Positions 60,790-64,000 of a stretch of 64,000 nucleotides of DNA are shown here, one piece after another. The position numbers and the translations under genes are program-made. A model generated the notes under the pieces. It did no database searches and was not told the DNA's origin. It saw only the letters and a program-made list of their open reading frames with translations. Source of the stretch: Diphasiastrum complanatum (taxonomy: Eukaryota > Streptophyta > Lycopodiopsida > Lycopodiales > Lycopodiaceae); the NCBI GenBank assembly GCA_029204225.1, contig CM055100.1, forward strand, positions 48,219,666 to 48,283,665, read 5' to 3'. Every line of letters starts with the position of its first letter. Within the stretch, counting starts at the first letter, position 1.

Positions 60790-63700
60790 TTATATTTTAC
60801 CAATTTTCATTTCTCGCATGGAACACTGGATTCTTTGCTAACTGAATGCCACTCTGACTGTCGCTATGTAAAGTTGTGGGATTTTTCTGCTTCATGCCAA
60901 TCTCTTCCAAGATTTGTCTCAACCATATAGCTTCTTGTGCAGCACTACACATTGCCTTATACTCTGCTTCTGTGGTGGAAAGAGCAATTGTACTTTGCTT
61001 CTTACTAGATTAGGAAAAGCAATTACCACAAAACTGGAGAATATATCCTGTGGTGGATCTACGATCATCATAGTCACCTCCCCAGTCCGCATCCACATAG
61101 CCACACAACTCAGGTAAACCATCATGCTTCCTGTAAATCAAGCCATACTCCGAAGTGCCTTTCACATAATGCAAAATGCGTTTAGCTGCTTTCCAATGCG
61201 TTTCCGTAGGTGCTGCCATAAACTGACTTACAATGCCAACAACATAGCATATATCTGGTCTAGTTGTGATAAGGTAAATCAAGCTCCCTACTAACTGTCT
61301 ATATAGCGTAGCATCAAATGATTGTGATTCATCAAGCTTAGAAAGCTTTTTACCTGGTTCAATAGGAGTGTTTACTGGTTTGCAATCCTGCAACCTAAAC
61401 CTGTGCAGCAACTCTTTGACATACTTCACATGTGTTAAACCCACTTCATGTCCTTTTTGCCACACTTCTACTCCAAGGCAGTAATGCACCAGGTTGAGAT
61501 CCTTCATCTCAAATTGTTCCATGAGGTCTTTCTTGATCATGTCTATCATCTCTTGATTATTTCCCGTAATAATCAAGTCATCAACATAAAGAGCAATCAA
61601 AGCAACCATACCATCAAAGCATAAGACATATAGATTTGGATCAGAATGTGTTCTCACCATCCCCTTTGAATGAAAGTAGGCATCAATCCTGCTATACCAC
61701 GCACGTGGTGCTTGTTTAAGACCATAAAGCGCTTTCTTCAAGCGACATACTTTATTTTCTTGTCCTTTCGTTACAAAGCCTTTAGGTTGATCCATGAACA
61801 CTTCTTCTTCTAACTCACCATTTAGAAAAGCACATTTCACATCCATCTGATGCAAAGGCCAACCAAAATGTGAAGCTAAAGCAATAAGTAGACATAGAGT
61901 ATTCCACTTACACACCGACACAAAGGTCTCCTCATAGTCAATGCCTTTATTTTGTGCGTACCCTTTGATCACCAATCTTGCTTTGTGCTTTGCTATGCTT
62001 CCATCTGCATGGTACTTAATTCTATATAGCCATTTACAACCAATGGGTTTCTTGCCAACTGGTGGTTCTACTAAGTCCCATGTGCTATGCTTAGCAATTG
62101 ACTCCATCTCCTCTCCCATGGCTTTGATCCAAATGTCATCATCCTTCGCTTCACCATAGGTCGGAGGTTCTTTGCTTTGAATTATGCTGGATAACATAGC
62201 ATAATTTGCTTCAAACCTTTCAGGTAGTATCTTCTCTCTTGTTGATCTCCGTAGCTCTCCCTGGTTAGATGATCCTGGAAAGTCATCTATATCGCGGCTC
62301 TCCATCAGTCTCTCAAACCACTTAGGGAGCTTTCTGTCAGGTGATCGGCTTCTTGGTGAAAATGTATCCCACGGTACATCCTTCTCCTTGCGTTTGTCAC
62401 CTGCAATTTCAATCCTTCTTGCACCAAAAGGTTTGTCCCTACCTCTCCAACCTGTTTCTTGAGGTTGAGTAGTAGTATCTTGAGATGTATCCTCATGTTC
62501 ATCACTCGGAAGGTCAATGAATGGATCATCATCAGGTGGTATCCTCACTATGCCATTTTTCCTACTAGATGTGTCTATCTTCTTAGCATCTTCGTCTTCA
62601 TACATGTTGGATTCATCAAAGATAACATCTCGGCTTATATGGACTTTGTTTTTGACTGGATCAAAACATCTATAGCCCTTCACGCGATCATCATATCCTA
62701 GGAATATGCACTTGATAGCTTTTACATCAAGTTTACGTCTTTCTTCCTTAGGAATATGTACAAAGGCCTTACATCCAAAGATTCGCAAGTGGTTCACCTT
62801 TGGCTTCTTCTTTGTGAATGCTTCCTCAGGTGTAATTTTTGGTATGGCAATGGTAGGACTTCTATTTTGAAGTTAGACTGCCGTGCTACATGCTTCTGAC
62901 CAAAAATCTTTTGGTAATTTCATCTTAGCTAGCATAGATCCGGCACTTTCCACAATCATATGATTTTTGCGCTCAGCTACACCATTGAGAGCAGGAGTAT
63001 GAGCTTGCATAAATTGTCTTTTAATCCCACATTGATCACAAAGATCATTGAAGTCATTAGACTTATACTCACCTCCACTATCTGATCTTAGGACTTTGAT
63101 CTTCCTATCTGTCTGATTTTTGACCAATGCTTTGAAGCTCTTGAAATTGTCAAATGCATCCGATTTCTTCTTCAAGAAGTAGATCCACGTCTTACGTGAC
63201 ATATCATCAATAAAGGTCATGAAATAGAAGGCTTTACCTAAGGACATGGTCCTCATAGGCAAATGTAATTAAATCTAGGATGTTCTTTACTCTTGCAACA
63301 CCACCTTTATTGAACATCTCTCGATGCTGGTTCCTATATACACATGATTTGCACATCAATTTCAAGTGATCTTCTATTGTAGGCAGTCCTGTTACCATCT
63401 CCAATTTTCTCATCAAACTGAGGCTTCCCAAGTTCAAGTGACCAAGCCTCTTGTGCCACAACTCGGTTTGCGAAGGAACGGATGACACAAGTCCATGTTG
63501 CCCCTTGATTGTGGCATTCAACCTGTACAATTTTGTATTGGGCTCTCTTACTCCATTCGCAATAACTTTGAACTTTTGGTTCGCATCCTTCACAAAGCAA
63601 CGATGGGCGAATTCTACTTTCAACTTTTGATCAGTAATTACTCCAACAGAAAGTAGATTTTTTCTCAAACCTGGTACGTAAAGTACCTCCCTGTTAATCC

Positions 63701-64000
63701 TGCTTTTGCCGTCAGGCAGTTGGATTGAAACTGTGCCTATCCCCTTGATCATGCACACCTCACCATTTGCTTGTGAAACAGATGTTCCATTATCCAATGC
63801 CTTCAAACTACTGAACCAGTTCTTGTTACCTGTCATGTGTCTTGTGGCTCCTGACTCAATATACCATGCCTGATCATCTTGATTAGATGACAATGCAGAT
63901 ATGAAGATGCTAGAGTCTTTAGTTTCATCCTCATCGACAAGGTTACCTACTTGTTTTGGTTTTCCCTTGCCTTGTTCCGCCAGGAATTTGCGACATTCAC
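60790..64000 (-). pseudogene. Ty1/copia gag-pol (protease to RNase H), runs off the right edge
   Basis: Reading from the right edge: ECRKFL (end of a gag zinc knuckle), WYIESGATRHMTG (protease, with Glu in place of catalytic Asp), LWHKRLGHLNLGSL and CKSC (HHCC), a frameshift near 63260, then FIDDMSRKTWIYFLKKK, LRSDSGGEY, NGVAERKN (integrase), a TAA in place of Tyr near 62877, FGCKAFVHIP, CKWLYRIKYHADG, HQMDVKCAFLNGELEEEV, LYVDDLIITG (intact YVDD), GSLIYLITTRPDICY, YVDADWGGD. A TAA at 61010 replaces the conserved Trp of RNase H. The frame continues past it with STIALSTTEAEYKAM, then ends at about 60790. Three breaks in 3.2 kb make it the best-preserved retroelement here. Confidence 0.9.

Overview
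This is nuclear DNA of a land plant. The evidence is a spliced CLAVATA1/BAM-type receptor kinase gene, a phospholipase D zeta fragment, Ty1/copia, Ty3/gypsy and L1 retroelement debris, Tourist-like MITEs and very long (CT)n microsatellites. The sequence does not fix the species. The repeat style suggests a large-genome, non-grass plant, perhaps a fern or relative, but that is only an impression.

Layout. 0-1.4 kb: direct repeats and an AT-rich minisatellite. 2.2-4.7 kb: a cluster of gene fragments on both strands (PLD zeta exons, an S-domain receptor-kinase piece, a two-exon unknown). 5.0-10.4 kb: a decayed minus-strand gypsy element with integrase, a spacer full of CCTTCGCC-like motifs, a 973-codon extra reading frame and a probable 3' LTR. 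13-24 kb: microsatellites, hairpin repeats, an L1 endonuclease relic, LTR and PBS remnants. 25-29.3 kb: decayed copia pol, gypsy gag, an LTR and a gypsy RT piece. 32.5-36.0 kb: the only clearly complete conventional host gene, a 1007-residue LRR-XI receptor kinase on the minus strand with one intron. 37.0-37.9 kb: tandemly duplicated MITEs about 1 kb upstream of it. 44.3-60.2 kb: two 519-bp LTRs in the same orientation, with a polypurine tract and an initiator-Met PBS in the right places for one minus-strand copia element, now filled with other insertions. 60.8-64.0 kb: a minus-strand copia pol running off the window.

Most notable is 46.3-48.5 kb, inside the LTR pair. A small intact two-exon gene encodes what looks like a ubiquitin-like fold (plus strand). 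Ending 227 bp away on the opposite strand is a multi-exon gene with a Ulp1/C48-type cysteine protease domain (His, Asp, Gln and Cys all present). Every exon junction joins in phase, while all neighbouring elements are riddled with stops. A convergent Ubl plus Ubl-protease pair in a transposon-rich setting is the best candidate here for an undescribed system.

The receptor kinase would act at the plasma membrane in CLE peptide signalling. Apart from the two small genes at 46-48 kb and a few unassigned reading frames, the rest is retrotransposon debris. Several of these frames carry many stop codons but no frameshifts, which fits cytosine-deamination decay of methylated DNA. All exon joins, repeat borders and homologies were worked out by eye.
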